Assembly: GCA_012729315.1 (NCBI GenBank)
Contig: JAAYDI010000163.1
Span: forward strand, 19,413-83,412
DNA from: Planctomycetaceae bacterium
GTDB taxonomy: Bacteria; Planctomycetota; Planctomycetia; Pirellulales; Pirellulaceae
Direction: 5' to 3'
Length of the DNA stretch: 64,000 nt
Positions 51,694 to 61,858 of the stretch are shown piece by piece. Under the pieces are notes generated by a model that searched no databases, was not told the origin of the DNA, and saw nothing but the letters and a program-made list of their open reading frames with translations. The stretch's first letter is position 1; each line of letters opens with the position of its first letter. The translations under genes and the position numbers were made by a program.

Positions 51694-52746
51694 GTGGCTG
51701 AACACGTCGTCATTATCGGCAGCGGGCCGGCGGGCTGGTCGGCCGCGATTTACGCGTCGCGCGCGAACCTGCAGCCGTTGCTGTACGAAGGGGCAATTAC
51801 GGAAGAAAACCGTGTGCAAGGGACGCTGCCGCTCGGGCAGCTGGCGCTGACCACCGAAGTCGAGAACTTCGCCGGGTTCCCCGCCGGACAACTCGCCGGG
51901 TTTCTCAACTCCGCCCTGTCACAAGATCGCTTGCAGATGCTGCCCCCGATCGACGAGGCGCCGCACGCCGTGACCGGCCCTGAACTGATGGAGCTGATGC
52001 GGCAGCAGGCGGTCAACTTCGGCACGCGCGTGGTCACGGACGATGTGGTGGAGGTCGACCTGGGGCAGCGTCCGTTTCAGGTCAAGACGCGGGAGGGGGA
52101 GACGGTCGCGACCCACACGCTGATTGTGGCGACTGGAGCTCGGGCGAATTACCTGGGCTTGCCCTCCGAAGACAAATTCAAGAACCGGGGCGTGAGCGCA
52201 TGTGCGGTCTGTGACGGGGCGCTGCCGCGTTTCCGCAATCGCCCGCTGGTGGTCGTGGGCGGTGGCGACTCGGCCGTGGAAGAAGCCACCTATCTGACCA
52301 AGTACGCGTCGGTCGTACACCTGGTGCATCGCCGCGACGAACTGCGGGCCTCGCAAATCATGCGGCAGCGCGCGCTGGACAATCCCAAAATCGACATCGT
52401 CTGGAATCACGTGGTCGACGAAGTGCTGGGGAACGATGCCGATGGGGTGACGGCGGTGCGGGTGCGGAACGTGCACGACGACACGACGCGCGAGCTGCCG
52501 TGCAGCGGCATGTTCCTGTCGATCGGACACACGCCCAACACCCAGTTCCTGCAGGGCCAGCTGGCCATGACCGGCAAGGGCTACATCCGCTGGACCACTC
52601 CCTTCCGCACCTACACCAGTGTGGAAGGCGTGTTTGCCGCGGGGGATGTCGCGGATGACTATTACCGCCAGGCGATCACGTCCGCCGGGACCGGCTGTAT
52701 GGCGGCGCTCGACGCCGAACGCTACCTGGCCGCCCAGGGGCTGTAG
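51694..52746 (+). CDS. trxB: Thioredoxin reductase
   Basis: A 350-residue flavoprotein that passes electrons from NADPH to thioredoxin. The FAD site is GSGPAG (9-14), the redox pair is C170/C173 in SACAVCDG, the NADPH site is [12 protein letters not shown] and the second FAD site is [16 protein letters not shown]. Between GFPAG and TGPELM there is an insert of about 28 residues, which accounts for the extra length over the usual 320; I recall similar inserts in planctomycete homologues. The start is a GTG with GGAAGGAG 8 bases upstream. Confidence 0.95.
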   Translation: MAEHVVIIGSGPAGWSAAIYASRANLQPLLYEGAITEENRVQGTLPLGQLALTTEVENFAGFPAGQLAGFLNSALSQDRLQMLPPIDEAPHAVTGPELMELMRQQAVNFGTRVVTDDVVEVDLGQRPFQVKTREGETVATHTLIVATGARANYLGLPSEDKFKNRGVSACAVCDGALPRFRNRPLVVVGGGDSAVEEATYLTKYASVVHLVHRRDELRASQIMRQRALDNPKIDIVWNHVVDEVLGNDADGVTAVRVRNVHDDTTRELPCSGMFLSIGHTPNTQFLQGQLAMTGKGYIRWTTPFRTYTSVEGVFAAGDVADDYYRQAITSAGTGCMAALDAERYLAAQGL

Positions 52747-52822
52747 CCCGCCGGCCGTCCTGGACACACCGCAGTCGGCGTTTCGCCGCCGCGGAGGGAG
52801 TTGCTGAGAGAGCCAGATCGAC

Positions 52823-54214
52823 ATGCCAGATATCACCATCCTGCGGGCCCGCCAGCCCGAATCTGTCGGATCACAGGTCCGTGTCAGCGGTTGGGTGCGC
52901 ACGCGCCGGGACTCGAAGGCCGGGTTCAGTTTCCTGGAAGTGAACGACGGGTCCTGTCTGAGCAACCTGCAGGTGGTGGCCGATGCGTCGCTGCCGAACT
53001 ACGAGTCGCACGTGAAGCGGCTGACGGCCGGTTGCAGCGTGACGGTGGAGGGGGAGCTGCGGGCTTCGCTGGGCAAGGGCCAGGCCACCGAACTGCATGC
53101 GCGGCAGATTCTGGTCCACGGCTGGGCCGATCCCGAGAACTTTCCGCTGCAGAAGAAGCGGCATTCGTTCGAGAAGCTGCGCGAGTGGGCACACCTGCGC
53201 CCGCGCACCAACACCTTTGGGGCCGTGGCACGCGTGCGGAATCAGGTGTCCATGTCTATCCACGCCTTCTTCCAGGAGGAAGGCTTCCTCTACGTGCACA
53301 CGCCGATCATCACGGCCAGCGACTGCGAGGGGGCCGGGCAGCTGTTCCGCGTCACGACGCTCGATCTCGATGCGCTCCCCCGACAGGACGGCCGCGTCGA
53401 CTTCAGTTGCGATTTCTTCGATCGCCCGAGTTACCTGACGGTGAGCGGTCAGCTGGAGGCGGAGATCTTCGCGACCGCCCTGGGCAAGGTCTACACGTTC
53501 GGGCCCACGTTTCGCGCCGAGAACTCCAATACCTCGCGGCACCTGGCGGAGTTCTGGATGATCGAGCCGGAAATGGCCTTCTGTGACCTGTTTGACAACA
53601 TGGATCTGGCCGAGCGGTTCCTGAAACGCATCTTCGGTGATGTGCTGCAGCTGTGCCCGGAGGACATGCAGTTTTTCAACGAGCGAATCGATCCGACCGT
53701 CATCTCCACGCTGCAGAAGATCGTCGCGAGTGATTTCGTGCGATTACCGTACAGCGAGGCGGTGGACATCCTGGAACGCAGCGGCGAACCGTTCGAGTAT
53801 CCGGTCACGTGGGGGAGTGATCTGCAGTCGGAACACGAACGCTACCTGACCGAGAAGGAGTTCGACGGGCCGGTGGTGCTGTTCGACTACCCGGCTGCCA
53901 TCAAGCCCTTCTACATGCGGGTCAATGAAGACGGCCGCACCGTCCGGGCCATGGATGTGCTGGTCCCCAAGGTCGGGGAGATCATTGGCGGCAGCCAGCG
54001 CGAGGAGCGCCTGGATGTGCTGACGCAGCGCATGCGCCAGCAGCAACTCAGCCCGGAGGACTACTGGTGGTATCTGGACCTGCGGCGGTTCGGCACGGTG
54101 CCGCACGCGGGCTTTGGGCTGGGCCTGGAACGGGTTGTACAGTTCATCACGGGCATGACCAACATCCGCGACGTGATTCCCTTCCCGCGCACGCCGGGCA
54201 ACGCGGAATTCTGA
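52823..54214 (+). CDS. asnS: Asparaginyl-tRNA synthetase
   Basis: A 463-residue class IIb synthetase for tRNA-Asn. The N-terminal OB-fold reads [27 protein letters not shown]. The catalytic core has [28 protein letters not shown] (motif 2) and [30 protein letters not shown] (motif 3), the standard AsnRS ending. The length is typical. The stop is followed at once by a CCGGCAG-C-CTGCCGG palindrome (54215-54229). It ends the proA-to-asnS series; the next unit is separated by 266 bp. Confidence 0.95.
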   Translation: MPDITILRARQPESVGSQVRVSGWVRTRRDSKAGFSFLEVNDGSCLSNLQVVADASLPNYESHVKRLTAGCSVTVEGELRASLGKGQATELHARQILVHGWADPENFPLQKKRHSFEKLREWAHLRPRTNTFGAVARVRNQVSMSIHAFFQEEGFLYVHTPIITASDCEGAGQLFRVTTLDLDALPRQDGRVDFSCDFFDRPSYLTVSGQLEAEIFATALGKVYTFGPTFRAENSNTSRHLAEFWMIEPEMAFCDLFDNMDLAERFLKRIFGDVLQLCPEDMQFFNERIDPTVISTLQKIVASDFVRLPYSEAVDILERSGEPFEYPVTWGSDLQSEHERYLTEKEFDGPVVLFDYPAAIKPFYMRVNEDGRTVRAMDVLVPKVGEIIGGSQREERLDVLTQRMRQQQLSPEDYWWYLDLRRFGTVPHAGFGLGLERVVQFITGMTNIRDVIPFPRTPGNAEF

Positions 54215-54480
54215 CCGGCAGCCTGCCGGGGAAACCGCGTGGCGGACGCCCGCGGTGGCTACACCAATCGCTACACACGGCCCGATCGGTACAATGTGCG
54301 CAGCGCTATTTCGCTCGCCCGCCGCGTTTGCTCACCTCCGGGATCTGACCTAGAGTTCTTGGGGCGGTTTCTCTTCCTGCAGTGTAGGGGTGCCGTCCGG
54401 GCACATGTCCGAGGCCAGAGTATTCCTTTGTTACAGTTGCGGCGCCAATTGTGTCCGTAGTATCTCCATCCGCATCGTCG

Positions 54481-55422
54481 ATGTCTGTGTTGCAGCCGTT
54501 CCAGGAAACGGCCCTGGAACTCCGTGAAGGCTGTGCGGAGTTTGGCCGGGCGCTCGAGTCGCTGTTCCACGATATCGACCAGATGCGTCTGGAGCTGATC
54601 AATCAGATGCAGGTTGTGGCCCGCGAACGCGACCAGCTCAAGCTCCGCGAGGTCGAGCTGGGCCAGCTCCAGGAGCACGTCCAGCACCAGGAGCACCACG
54701 CGGACGAACTCCAACGTGTCAAGGCGGCCCTTGAGGACCGCGACGTGGAGCTGGCCACCGCCCGCGATGAACTGCAGGCCGCCCGGGCGGAACTCGCTCA
54801 GCAACGCGAGCAGGCGGCGGCGCCCGCGGCCGATGTGACGGCCGAACTGCAGGCGCTGCAGGCCTCGCTGGCGGAATTGCAGCGCGAATCCCAGACGCTG
54901 CGGAACGAGCGGGATGCGCTGCGGGAACAGGCCGAGCAGGCTGCGCCGCAGCTGGCCCGGATGGCCGACCTGCAGCAGGAACTGGCGGAAGTTCACAAAC
55001 AGCTCGAGCAGGCAAAAGCGGATTGCCGCGCTGCGGTGGCCGTGAGTCGCGACTCGCTGCCCTACGGCGTTGATCCCGAAACCCTCTCGGCACTGACCCA
55101 GGAGAGGGAGGCGCTCGAAACGGAACTGGAACTCGTCCGCAATCATGCGGCCGAACTCAACGAAACCGTGACGCAGCAGCAGCGCGAAATCGCGGCCCAG
55201 AAAAGCGAACTCGGCACGGAATTGCAGCAGCTCCGGAAACTGATGGAGAAGCAGGCGGACTTGATTGCCGACCGGGCCGTGGATGTGCGGGAGAGTGTGC
55301 CGGCGGCCGGCCAGACGACCACCATGCCGACCCAGGCGAACGATCCAGTGGTCAACTCGGTCATGGCGCAGTTCGCCAAACTGCAGAAGGACGTGGCCCA
55401 GCGGCGGAGGCGGAAGACGTGA
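54481..55422 (+). CDS. Coiled-coil protein heading the GTPase cluster
   Basis: About 313 residues, almost entirely one long coiled coil from about 20 to 270, rich in Glu, Gln, Ala and Leu with heptad spacing (ELREGCAEFGRALESLFHDIDQMRLELINQ, then many ELQAxxAEL units). No signal peptide, membrane helix or enzymatic motif is seen. The C-terminus (NDPVVNSVMAQFAKLQKDVAQRRRRKT) is basic. A GTG at 54451 could add 10 residues. Possible -10 sequences (GGTACAAT near 54288, TGTTACAGT near 54428) lie upstream. It is 95 bp before the FGE-fold gene and is probably its operon partner. Confidence 0.6.
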   Translation: MSVLQPFQETALELREGCAEFGRALESLFHDIDQMRLELINQMQVVARERDQLKLREVELGQLQEHVQHQEHHADELQRVKAALEDRDVELATARDELQAARAELAQQREQAAAPAADVTAELQALQASLAELQRESQTLRNERDALREQAEQAAPQLARMADLQQELAEVHKQLEQAKADCRAAVAVSRDSLPYGVDPETLSALTQEREALETELELVRNHAAELNETVTQQQREIAAQKSELGTELQQLRKLMEKQADLIADRAVDVRESVPAAGQTTTMPTQANDPVVNSVMAQFAKLQKDVAQRRRRKT

Positions 55423-55517
55423 GACGCAGAGGGCAGGCCGCGCGCAGCGTGCCAGCCCGCGGGCATCCAGCACAGATGGCAGTCATCCAGTACCGATGAT
55501 TGGTGAGTGACAGACCG

Positions 55518-56753
55518 ATGAACAGACTCCTGCGATTACTGACCTGGAGACGCGCGAGTGTCGCGGTTGGCGCGGCAGTGTGCCTGGCCCTGTTCCTGAT
55601 AGGACTCTGGTGGGTGGCGGTGGTGCTGCTGGCGCTGGGCGGGCTCGGCATGGCCGCATGGTGGCGATACCGCCGGCAGCCGCACGCGGCTAGAACCCCC
55701 GCGAGCCCTGGTGCCACGCCCTCCGGCCCGGCCCGGGCACCGGCCCCCAGCAAACCGGTGTACGACGAGAACGACCCCAAGTCGCTGGCCCAACGCATGC
55801 TCGACGAGGGGCGTTACGCCCTGCTGCTGCGCCCGCAGATCGCCAAGAATCTGCCGCCAGAACAGTGCCACGCGGCCATCCACACGCTCGATGAGGCCAT
55901 GGGCATTGTGCCCGAAGGGGATGTGCTGCTGCAGTCCTGGCGCCAAAGCGGCGACCGGGACGATGCCAGCACGTCACGCGAACGTCTCGTCCACGTCGAT
56001 GCGCTCTATCTCGATCGTCATCCGGTCACGAACCGGCAGTACCAGCAGTTTGTCGACGACGGGGGCTACACGAATATGCCGTTGTGGGACCCCGCGATCT
56101 GGCCGGCCGTGCTCGACTTCGTCGATCGCACGGGTCACCCGGGGCCCCGTTTCTGGCACGACGGCCACTTCCCTGAAGGGCTGGATGATCATCCGGTGGT
56201 CGGTGTGAGCTGGTACGAGGGGGCCGCCTATGCGCGATGGTGTGGCAAGCGATTGCCATCGGACCCGGAGTGGGTCAAGGCCGGGTGCTGGCCGGTGCTC
56301 GCGCAGGGCTCACGTCCGATGCAGCGGCGATATCCCTGGGGGGACACGATGGACCGCGAGCTGGCGAATCTGTGGGGTTCCGGTCCGGGCGCGACCGTCT
56401 CGGTGTACGACCTGGTGGACGGCGTGAGTGTAGGGGGCATCTATCAGCTGATCGGCAACGTCTGGGAATGGACGACCAGCAACTTCGGCGTCTGGGACGC
56501 CTCGTCCCGCAAATTGGAAACCACCACTCCCATGAAGAGTATTCGGGGGGGAGCGTTCGACACGTACTTCGAGACGCAGGCGACCTGCCAGTTCCAGAGC
56601 GGGGAGAGCCCGATCAGTCGCAAGCACAATATTGGTTTTCGCTGTGCGGTGGCGCTGTGTGACGTCATTTCCACCGATCTGGACGGCAACCAGGTGGCGG
56701 AGGATGACGTGTTGGTAGCGTGTAGCGCGGAGGCCGGGGAGGAACTCGTATGA
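55518..56753 (+). CDS. Membrane-anchored FGE-sulfatase-fold (SUMF1-like) protein without catalytic cysteines
   Basis: A 411-residue protein. Residues about 14-50 form one or two transmembrane helices, followed by a Pro/Ala linker and an FGE-sulfatase (C-type-lectin-like) domain at about 140-395: HVDALYLDRHPVTNRQYQQFVDDGGY, HPVVGVSWYEGAAYARWCGKRLPSDPEW, IGNVWEWTTSNFG, SIRGGAFDTYFETQATCQF, GFRCA. Formylglycine-generating enzymes need the CHxxYC-type cysteines after RGGSF; here that segment is DTYFETQATC, so oxidase activity is not expected. In conflict and signalling systems this fold often serves as a recognition module. The stop overlaps the GTPase start (ATGA). Confidence 0.75.
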   Translation: MNRLLRLLTWRRASVAVGAAVCLALFLIGLWWVAVVLLALGGLGMAAWWRYRRQPHAARTPASPGATPSGPARAPAPSKPVYDENDPKSLAQRMLDEGRYALLLRPQIAKNLPPEQCHAAIHTLDEAMGIVPEGDVLLQSWRQSGDRDDASTSRERLVHVDALYLDRHPVTNRQYQQFVDDGGYTNMPLWDPAIWPAVLDFVDRTGHPGPRFWHDGHFPEGLDDHPVVGVSWYEGAAYARWCGKRLPSDPEWVKAGCWPVLAQGSRPMQRRYPWGDTMDRELANLWGSGPGATVSVYDLVDGVSVGGIYQLIGNVWEWTTSNFGVWDASSRKLETTTPMKSIRGGAFDTYFETQATCQFQSGESPISRKHNIGFRCAVALCDVISTDLDGNQVAEDDVLVACSAEAGEELV

Positions 56754-57658
56754 GTGGCAGAGGCGTACTACCGATGGACTCCTATCGCCTGGCCCAGTAC
56801 TCGGTCCAGGTGCCGTGCTTCATCTGCGAGGGGGGGAACAGCTTCGACGCCGAGGTCTGCCGGCACTGTCAGGCCCCGATGGCGCTGGCACACCAGGCGA
56901 ACATGCGGAAGACGGCACCTCAGCTGGTGGCGACGATCGGTTCGGCCGACGCGGGCAAGACCGTCTATCTCGGCATGCTGACGGACATGCTTTCGCGCGC
57001 GAGCGACGACCTGCAACTGCTGGCCCGGGGTGCGTTCTCCGTGTCGCTCCAGCAGTTGACCATGTCGGCGCTTGCCAATTGCGAGTTTCCCGACAAGACG
57101 CCTAACGAGCCCGATCGCTGGAACTGGATCCACTGCCAGGTGCGTTCGGCGAAGAAACGCAACCCGACGGAGTTGATCATGCCCGATCTCTCGGGCGAGG
57201 CGATCCTGGAAGAAGTTGATCATCCGCACACGTATCCCGTGATTCGGGCGTTCCTCTCCAAGTGCTCCGGCGTACTGATCCTGGTCGACGCTGTGCGGCT
57301 GATGGAAGGTGAGAAGGATCAGGACTTCTTTGCCATGAAGATGCTGACCTATCTCTGCGAGCTGGACGACGATCCGAAGAAGGGCTGGCCGAGCCGCCCG
57401 ATCAGCATCATTTTGACCAAGGCCGACCAGTGTGAGACCTGTTTCGACGACGCGTCGGAGTTTGCCCGCAAGCATGCGCCCGGCCTGTGGCAGCACTGCA
57501 ACCAGCGCTTTGGGAAGACCCAGTTTTTTGCCGCGGGGGTGGCGGGTGCCTGCGCGTTCCAGATGGAGCTGGGGGGGCCGCGCCAGGTACCGCTGCGGGT
57601 GGAGCCGCGAGGGGTGATTGAACCGTTTCGCTGGATGGTCCACCAGATTGGTCAATGA
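56750..57658 (+). CDS. Zinc-ribbon TRAFAC-type GTPase
   Basis: A 302-residue protein. A zinc ribbon at the N-terminus has C23, C26, C37 and C40 (CFIC...CRHC). The G1 P-loop is GSADAGKT (64-71). The G3 region is LIMPDLSGEAI (DLSGE in place of DxxG), and the G4 is ILTKADQC (TKAD for NKxD). These motifs fit the GTPase domains I know from Pfam as DO-GTPase/TRAFAC-clade modules of GTPase-associated systems. The start ATG overlaps the previous stop (ATGA). The next gene (GAP1-like) lies 73 bp on. It probably acts as a GTP-dependent switch within this four-gene unit. Confidence 0.75.
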   Translation: MSGRGVLPMDSYRLAQYSVQVPCFICEGGNSFDAEVCRHCQAPMALAHQANMRKTAPQLVATIGSADAGKTVYLGMLTDMLSRASDDLQLLARGAFSVSLQQLTMSALANCEFPDKTPNEPDRWNWIHCQVRSAKKRNPTELIMPDLSGEAILEEVDHPHTYPVIRAFLSKCSGVLILVDAVRLMEGEKDQDFFAMKMLTYLCELDDDPKKGWPSRPISIILTKADQCETCFDDASEFARKHAPGLWQHCNQRFGKTQFFAAGVAGACAFQMELGGPRQVPLRVEPRGVIEPFRWMVHQIGQ

Positions 57659-57731
57659 CGGGCAGCGGAGTGTGAGGCCGCCCAGGGCAGCGGGTCCGGC
57701 AGCGGCACTCTGTGTCTGCAGGAGGGACGGC

Positions 57732-58658
57732 GTGTTTGTCGAGCAGGCGATCTTCACTTCGGTTCGCACCGGGCGGAATGAAGGGTACCAGATCGCGTCT
57801 GCCAGTCCCGGCATCACGCTGGCCGAGAAACGCGAGCTGTCGCAGTGGGGACCGGGCCACGATGCGCTGTACGACCCGCGCCCCCTGGCCGACAGCGTCA
57901 ACTTCCACCGCCTGGACTCCGGACGCTACTGCATCTCCCGCACGCTCTGTGGCGGCCGCGAATACAGCGGCCGGGGTGGATACCGGATCTACACCCACTT
58001 CTTTCTCGTGCCCGAAAGCCTGCTGCACCGGTTCTGCTTCCATCCGCTGCGGGTCATGGAGGCGGCCATCGTCGCCGGACGCGCCGACGTGCTCACTCCA
58101 ATCCCTGACCAGCTGGAACCGGCGCCTCTGGTGGGGCGGGCACAGGCGACGAACGTGGCGCAGGTCGAGCGACTCTGCCAGACGATCGGGCCGGAGAAAC
58201 TCGCCACGCTCGTCTGCGCAGCGCTCAAAACCGAGACGCTAGGCGTGCACGCATCGGTGCCCGCGCACCGCCTGTTCAGCGGGTTGCTGGATCTGCTGCC
58301 GGCATCACACCGCACCGCGTTCTCGTTCACCACCGGTCTGCGCGTCTCGCCACGCCGCTGTTACCGCCTTGTGGCGCTGCCGGACAATGTCGAGGAACAG
58401 CGGCAGGCTGTGCGCCTGACGCATCTGACCGTGCTGGATCTCGACGCCGCGCCGCCACCCCGGTTCGCGGCTCGCAGCGGCTGGCCGCTGATGGTCTACG
58501 AACTCATGCGGACCCAGCGCTTCGAGACGCTGGGCCGCGTCATCCAGGAGACGGCCACGGCGACCGAGACCGATATCGACCTGCTGGCCGAACAGGCCCG
58601 GGCGCGGATCGATCGCGAGAGCCCGATGCCCGACCTGATCGCGCCGTTTTCTGCATGA
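57732..58658 (+). CDS. GAP1-N2-like GTPase-associated protein
   Basis: A 308-residue protein starting at a GTG with GGAGGG 5 bases upstream. It opens VEQAIFTSVRTGRNEGYQIASASPGITLAEKRELSQWGPGHDAL, the pattern I associate with the GAP1-N2 domain (GTPase-associated protein 1, N-terminal type 2), and continues RYCISRTLCGGREYSGRGGYRIYTHFFLVP. No transmembrane segment is seen. In known systems such proteins are encoded next to TRAFAC-clade GTPases, as here, and are thought to couple to the GTPase. The biochemical role is unproven. It is the last gene before the terminator at 58910. Confidence 0.7.
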   Translation: MFVEQAIFTSVRTGRNEGYQIASASPGITLAEKRELSQWGPGHDALYDPRPLADSVNFHRLDSGRYCISRTLCGGREYSGRGGYRIYTHFFLVPESLLHRFCFHPLRVMEAAIVAGRADVLTPIPDQLEPAPLVGRAQATNVAQVERLCQTIGPEKLATLVCAALKTETLGVHASVPAHRLFSGLLDLLPASHRTAFSFTTGLRVSPRRCYRLVALPDNVEEQRQAVRLTHLTVLDLDAAPPPRFAARSGWPLMVYELMRTQRFETLGRVIQETATATETDIDLLAEQARARIDRESPMPDLIAPFSA

Positions 58659-58794
58659 GGTCACCGAACTGCCAGAACAGATGGCGGCTGGCGTGCGGTC
58701 CGGCCGAGGCTTTCGGATGGTATTGCACGTTCAGTGCAGGCCCGAACACCATGAGTTGATGTCCGAGACAGATGCGCGGGATGTGCAGTTCGTC
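58651..58794 (-). pseudogene. carA: Relic of carA (carbamoyl-phosphate synthase small subunit)
   Basis: Reading the minus strand gives one continuous stretch that begins DELHIPRICLGHQLM, then VFGPALNVQYHPKASAG, PHASRHLFWQFGDLMQ. These equal two conserved blocks of the CarA glutaminase domain, the cysteine nucleophile motif GICLGHQL and the C-terminal VQYHPEASPGPxDxxxLFxxF, placed side by side. In CarA they are about 80 residues apart. The catalytic Glu of HPEAS is Lys. No start, no synthase domain and no matching stop are present, and the end overlaps the GAP1-like gene. It is a decayed fragment with an internal deletion. Confidence 0.6.
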
Positions 58795-58909
58795 CGGCCA
58801 AGACGAGTGATCTAAAGTCCGGCCATGCCTTGGCCCGATACCCAAACATACGGCTGTGGGTCTCCGGACCGCGGAATACACTGTCCGTTGTCCGGGCAGC
58901 CTAAACCTG

Positions 58910-58949
58910 GAGGGCTCTTGTTGCGGCGAACAAGAGTCCTCTTTTTTTT
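58910..58949 (+). terminator. Strong rho-independent terminator
   Basis: A 13-bp stem (GAGGGCTCTTGTT with AACAAGAGTCCTC, one G-U pair) around a GCGGCG loop, followed by eight T. The downstream 50 bases are almost purely T and G on the plus strand, an AT-rich island in a GC-rich genome. It lies 250 bp beyond the GAP1-like gene and closes the 54481-58658 unit. On the minus strand no T-run follows the hairpin. Confidence 0.9.
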
Positions 58950-59044
58950 GGGTTTGTGTTTGGGGGATTTGATTTTTTGTTTTTTATTAATGGTGTTCCG
59001 GGGGTGCGCGGGATAGATCCGGCGCCGACCCGGTTCCGTGCGGG

Positions 59045-60286
59045 CTACGCTTCCCGCTGCAGGCACCGGCCAATCTGACGCACCGCCTGCCGCAGGCGGC
59101 TTTCGTTTTCGACCAGGGCCATCCGCACGTAGCCTTCGCCGGCCGGCCCGAAGCCGCTGCCGGGGCTGACCGCCACATCGGCGTTTTCCAGCAGGTACAT
59201 GCCGAACTCCATGGTGCTCATGGCCTGGCACCAGTGGTCCGGGATCTTGGCCCACACGAACATGCCGGCCTTGGGGGTGCTCACCGACCAGCCGATGCGC
59301 CGCAGCCCCTCGATCAGCACGTCGCGGCGCGACTGGTAGTGCTGTGACTGCTGCTCCACAGCCGCCTCGGTGTGCCGCAACGCCACGATGGCGGCCACCT
59401 GGATGGCCTGAAACATGCCGTAATCATAATATCCCTTGATCACACCCAGTCCGCGAATCATCTCCGGGTTGCCGCAGCAGTACCCGACCCGCCAGCCCGC
59501 CATGTTGTAACCCTTGCTCATCGTCGTGAATTCCACTCCCACGTCGATGGCGCCTGGTGCCGCCAGGAAGCTGGGGGGGCGATAGCCGTCAAAGGCCACG
59601 TCCGCGTAGGCGAAATCGCTGATCACCATAAACCCATACCGTTTGGCCAGCCGAACGATCTCCACGAAGAACTCCGGCCCCACCGTGACCGTCGACGGGT
59701 TATGCGGGTAGTTCACAATCAGCAGCTTGGGACGCGGGTACAGACGCTCGCAGGTATAGGCAATGTTGTCCAGGAACTTCTCGCTGTCGCCCACGTCCAG
59801 GGCGATCACGTTGCCACCGGCCAGGGCGACGGCGTACATGTGGACCGGGAAAAACGGGGCCGGAATGATGGCCGTGTCTCCCGGCCCCATCAGAGCCAGG
59901 CACATGTGGCTGAACCCCTCCTTCGACCCGAGGCAGACCATCACCTCCGTCTCGGGATCGAGCCGGACGCCGTAGCGCGTGAGGTACTTGCTGGCCACCT
60001 CCCGCCGCAGGTTGAGGATGCCCTTGGAGTCGGCGTAGCCATGGTTGCGCTCGTCGCGCGCGGCCTCGGTCAGCTTGTCGATGACCTGTGCCGTGGGGGG
60101 GTCGGACGGGTTGCCCATGCCCAGGTCGATCACGTCGTGCCCGGCACGCCGCTTCTTGTAGAGCAGGGCATTGATGCGTCCGAACATGTAAGGGGGCAGC
60201 CGGTTGACGCGGTCCGCCAGACGGATCTGGAAGGGCGCCGAAGCGCTGGCTGAAACGTGCTTGGTCATGGCGTTGGAGTTACTCAT
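59045..60286 (-). CDS. alaC: Pyridoxal-phosphate aminotransferase, AlaC type
   Basis: A 413-residue class I aminotransferase. [42 protein letters not shown] at the start and the PLP region [20 protein letters not shown] (Schiff-base Lys in [10 protein letters not shown]) place it in the AlaC/LL-diaminopimelate aminotransferase-like group; glutamate-pyruvate transamination is the most likely reaction. [11 protein letters not shown] and [13 protein letters not shown] bind the cofactor. The ATG at 60286 overlaps the end of the TPR gene by 8 bases (ATGAGTAA), so translation is coupled. It is the last gene of a minus-strand unit starting at 63688. Confidence 0.88.
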   Translation of the reverse strand: MSNSNAMTKHVSASASAPFQIRLADRVNRLPPYMFGRINALLYKKRRAGHDVIDLGMGNPSDPPTAQVIDKLTEAARDERNHGYADSKGILNLRREVASKYLTRYGVRLDPETEVMVCLGSKEGFSHMCLALMGPGDTAIIPAPFFPVHMYAVALAGGNVIALDVGDSEKFLDNIAYTCERLYPRPKLLIVNYPHNPSTVTVGPEFFVEIVRLAKRYGFMVISDFAYADVAFDGYRPPSFLAAPGAIDVGVEFTTMSKGYNMAGWRVGYCCGNPEMIRGLGVIKGYYDYGMFQAIQVAAIVALRHTEAAVEQQSQHYQSRRDVLIEGLRRIGWSVSTPKAGMFVWAKIPDHWCQAMSTMEFGMYLLENADVAVSPGSGFGPAGEGYVRMALVENESRLRQAVRQIGRCLQREA

Positions 60287-61820
60287 CCTTTCCGGAGTCA
60301 ATCGTGGAGGCCGGTGGGCTGGAGGTCGCCTTGAACTGCCTGAGCAGTTCCCGAAACGGCCTCGGGTCTTGCGCCTGCTGCACGGCCTCGCGCGCCTGCA
60401 GCAGCGCGTCAGCCTGGCGGTCGGCCGCGCACAGTGTGTCGATCAGTTGGTGGCGCACGGCATCGTCGGTCGGATCCAACTGGAGCGCCTCCTGCAGCTG
60501 CGCGATCGCTTCGTCGTACTGCCCGGTCATGGTCAGTGCCTGGCCGAGCAGCCGGTAGGCGTCCATGCCGTGGGGGCCCAGCCGGATGGCTTCCCGCAGG
60601 GCGGCCAATGCCGCCGTCGGGTCCTGCCGCGCGATGTGGATATACCCCAGCGCCGTGTAGGCCTGTTCGTAATCAGGTTTCACCTTGATCGCCCGTTGCA
60701 ACCGCGCGCACGCCGCCTCGTGTTCGCCCCGTGCCAGATGCACCTTGCCGCGCAGATACAGCAGGTCCGCCGAGTGCGGTTGCGCCGCCAGCGCTTCGTC
60801 GAGAAACTGTTGTGCCTCGTCGTACTGCTGGAGTTCCACCAGCGTGGCAGCCAGTTTTTCCTTGGCGATGACATTGTTCGGTTCGGAGGTCACGATCTGG
60901 CGCAACCGCTGCAGGCAGCCTTCCATGTCCCCCCGCGCTCGCGACAGCTCGGCCAGGGTGTGGAGTACGCTGGCGTCGCGGAGGTACGCGGCGCCGAACC
61001 CCATTTCCGGATCGTCCCAGACGGGCACGCCCGGCGGCAGCTGTTCGGTGCGTTCGATCTCGACCGCCGCCGCGTCGGCATCTCCCAAACGCTGGTAGAT
61101 GCGCGCCAGCAGCTCGTGGACGTCGCGGCGATTACCCTGCGGCGAGCTGGCCGCTCTCTGGGCCCACTCCAGACTCTCCTTCTCAGCACCGCGCTGGAAC
61201 AGCAGACGCGCCTGGAGCAACTGTGCCCGAGCGCTGTCCGGGTCTTGCTGCAACGCCTGCTGCACGTGCCGCTCACATTCCTCCAACTGCCGCAAGTCGA
61301 AGAGCCATTCGGCCAGTCGCAGCCGAACTGATAACCGCGTCGGCGCTTTCTCGACCGCCCGCGCAAAGGCGCTGCGTGACACCTCGGCGTCCCAGACCCC
61401 CATCGTCATGCCCAGATAGTAGGACCACTGGTAGTTCTCTGGCTCGAGTGCTTCCGCCCGCGCAAAACAGTCGCCAGCCTCCTTGCGAAAGCCATGTGCC
61501 AACAACACCAGGCCATACTCCCCCCAGGCGGTCGCGTGGTTGGGACGTGCGACAATCGCCATCTGTTTTTCGTCTATCTCCTGGGCCACCGCCGGCAGCA
61601 GACCGGCCGTCTCCACCGGTGGGATGCTCAGCATCGGATTGGAGGTCACGTGCAGCCGGATCCACGTGGCGACACCAATCAGGATGGCTCCGCACAGCGT
61701 CAGGCTGGCGAGCCGCCAGCGGCGAGCAGACGCAGATCCGCCCGGCGGCCGCTCGGCCGACGGCAGCGTCTGCGGACGCTGCGCGTGTGCGTGCGTCAGT
61801 CGCCGTGATTCGCGGGCCAT
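60279..61820 (-). CDS. Membrane-anchored tetratricopeptide-repeat protein
   Basis: About 513 residues. The ATG at 61820 was chosen because GAGGAA lies 8 bases upstream. A single transmembrane helix (about 38-57, [18 protein letters not shown]) is followed by about ten TPR units (for example [33 protein letters not shown] and [31 protein letters not shown]). The repeats would face the periplasm. A TTG at 61862 overlapping the previous stop is an alternative start. It sits between the CRTAC1-like protein and alaC, and such TPR/CRTAC1 pairs are common in planctomycetes and related phyla (inference). Confidence 0.8.
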   Translation of the reverse strand: MARESRRLTHAHAQRPQTLPSAERPPGGSASARRWRLASLTLCGAILIGVATWIRLHVTSNPMLSIPPVETAGLLPAVAQEIDEKQMAIVARPNHATAWGEYGLVLLAHGFRKEAGDCFARAEALEPENYQWSYYLGMTMGVWDAEVSRSAFARAVEKAPTRLSVRLRLAEWLFDLRQLEECERHVQQALQQDPDSARAQLLQARLLFQRGAEKESLEWAQRAASSPQGNRRDVHELLARIYQRLGDADAAAVEIERTEQLPPGVPVWDDPEMGFGAAYLRDASVLHTLAELSRARGDMEGCLQRLRQIVTSEPNNVIAKEKLAATLVELQQYDEAQQFLDEALAAQPHSADLLYLRGKVHLARGEHEAACARLQRAIKVKPDYEQAYTALGYIHIARQDPTAALAALREAIRLGPHGMDAYRLLGQALTMTGQYDEAIAQLQEALQLDPTDDAVRHQLIDTLCAADRQADALLQAREAVQQAQDPRPFRELLRQFKATSSPPASTIDSGKDE

Positions 61821-61858
61821 GACACCATTCCTCACGTGTGGGAGCACCATGAAACGTT

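Noticed and set aside
54215..54229. Terminator after asnS
   Set aside because: The CCGGCAG-C-CTGCCGG palindrome has almost no loop and no T-run, so only a weak hairpin is possible.
60204..61331. Plus-strand frame of 375 codons opposite the TPR protein
   Set aside because: Antisense to clear TPR repeats; no start context or domain.
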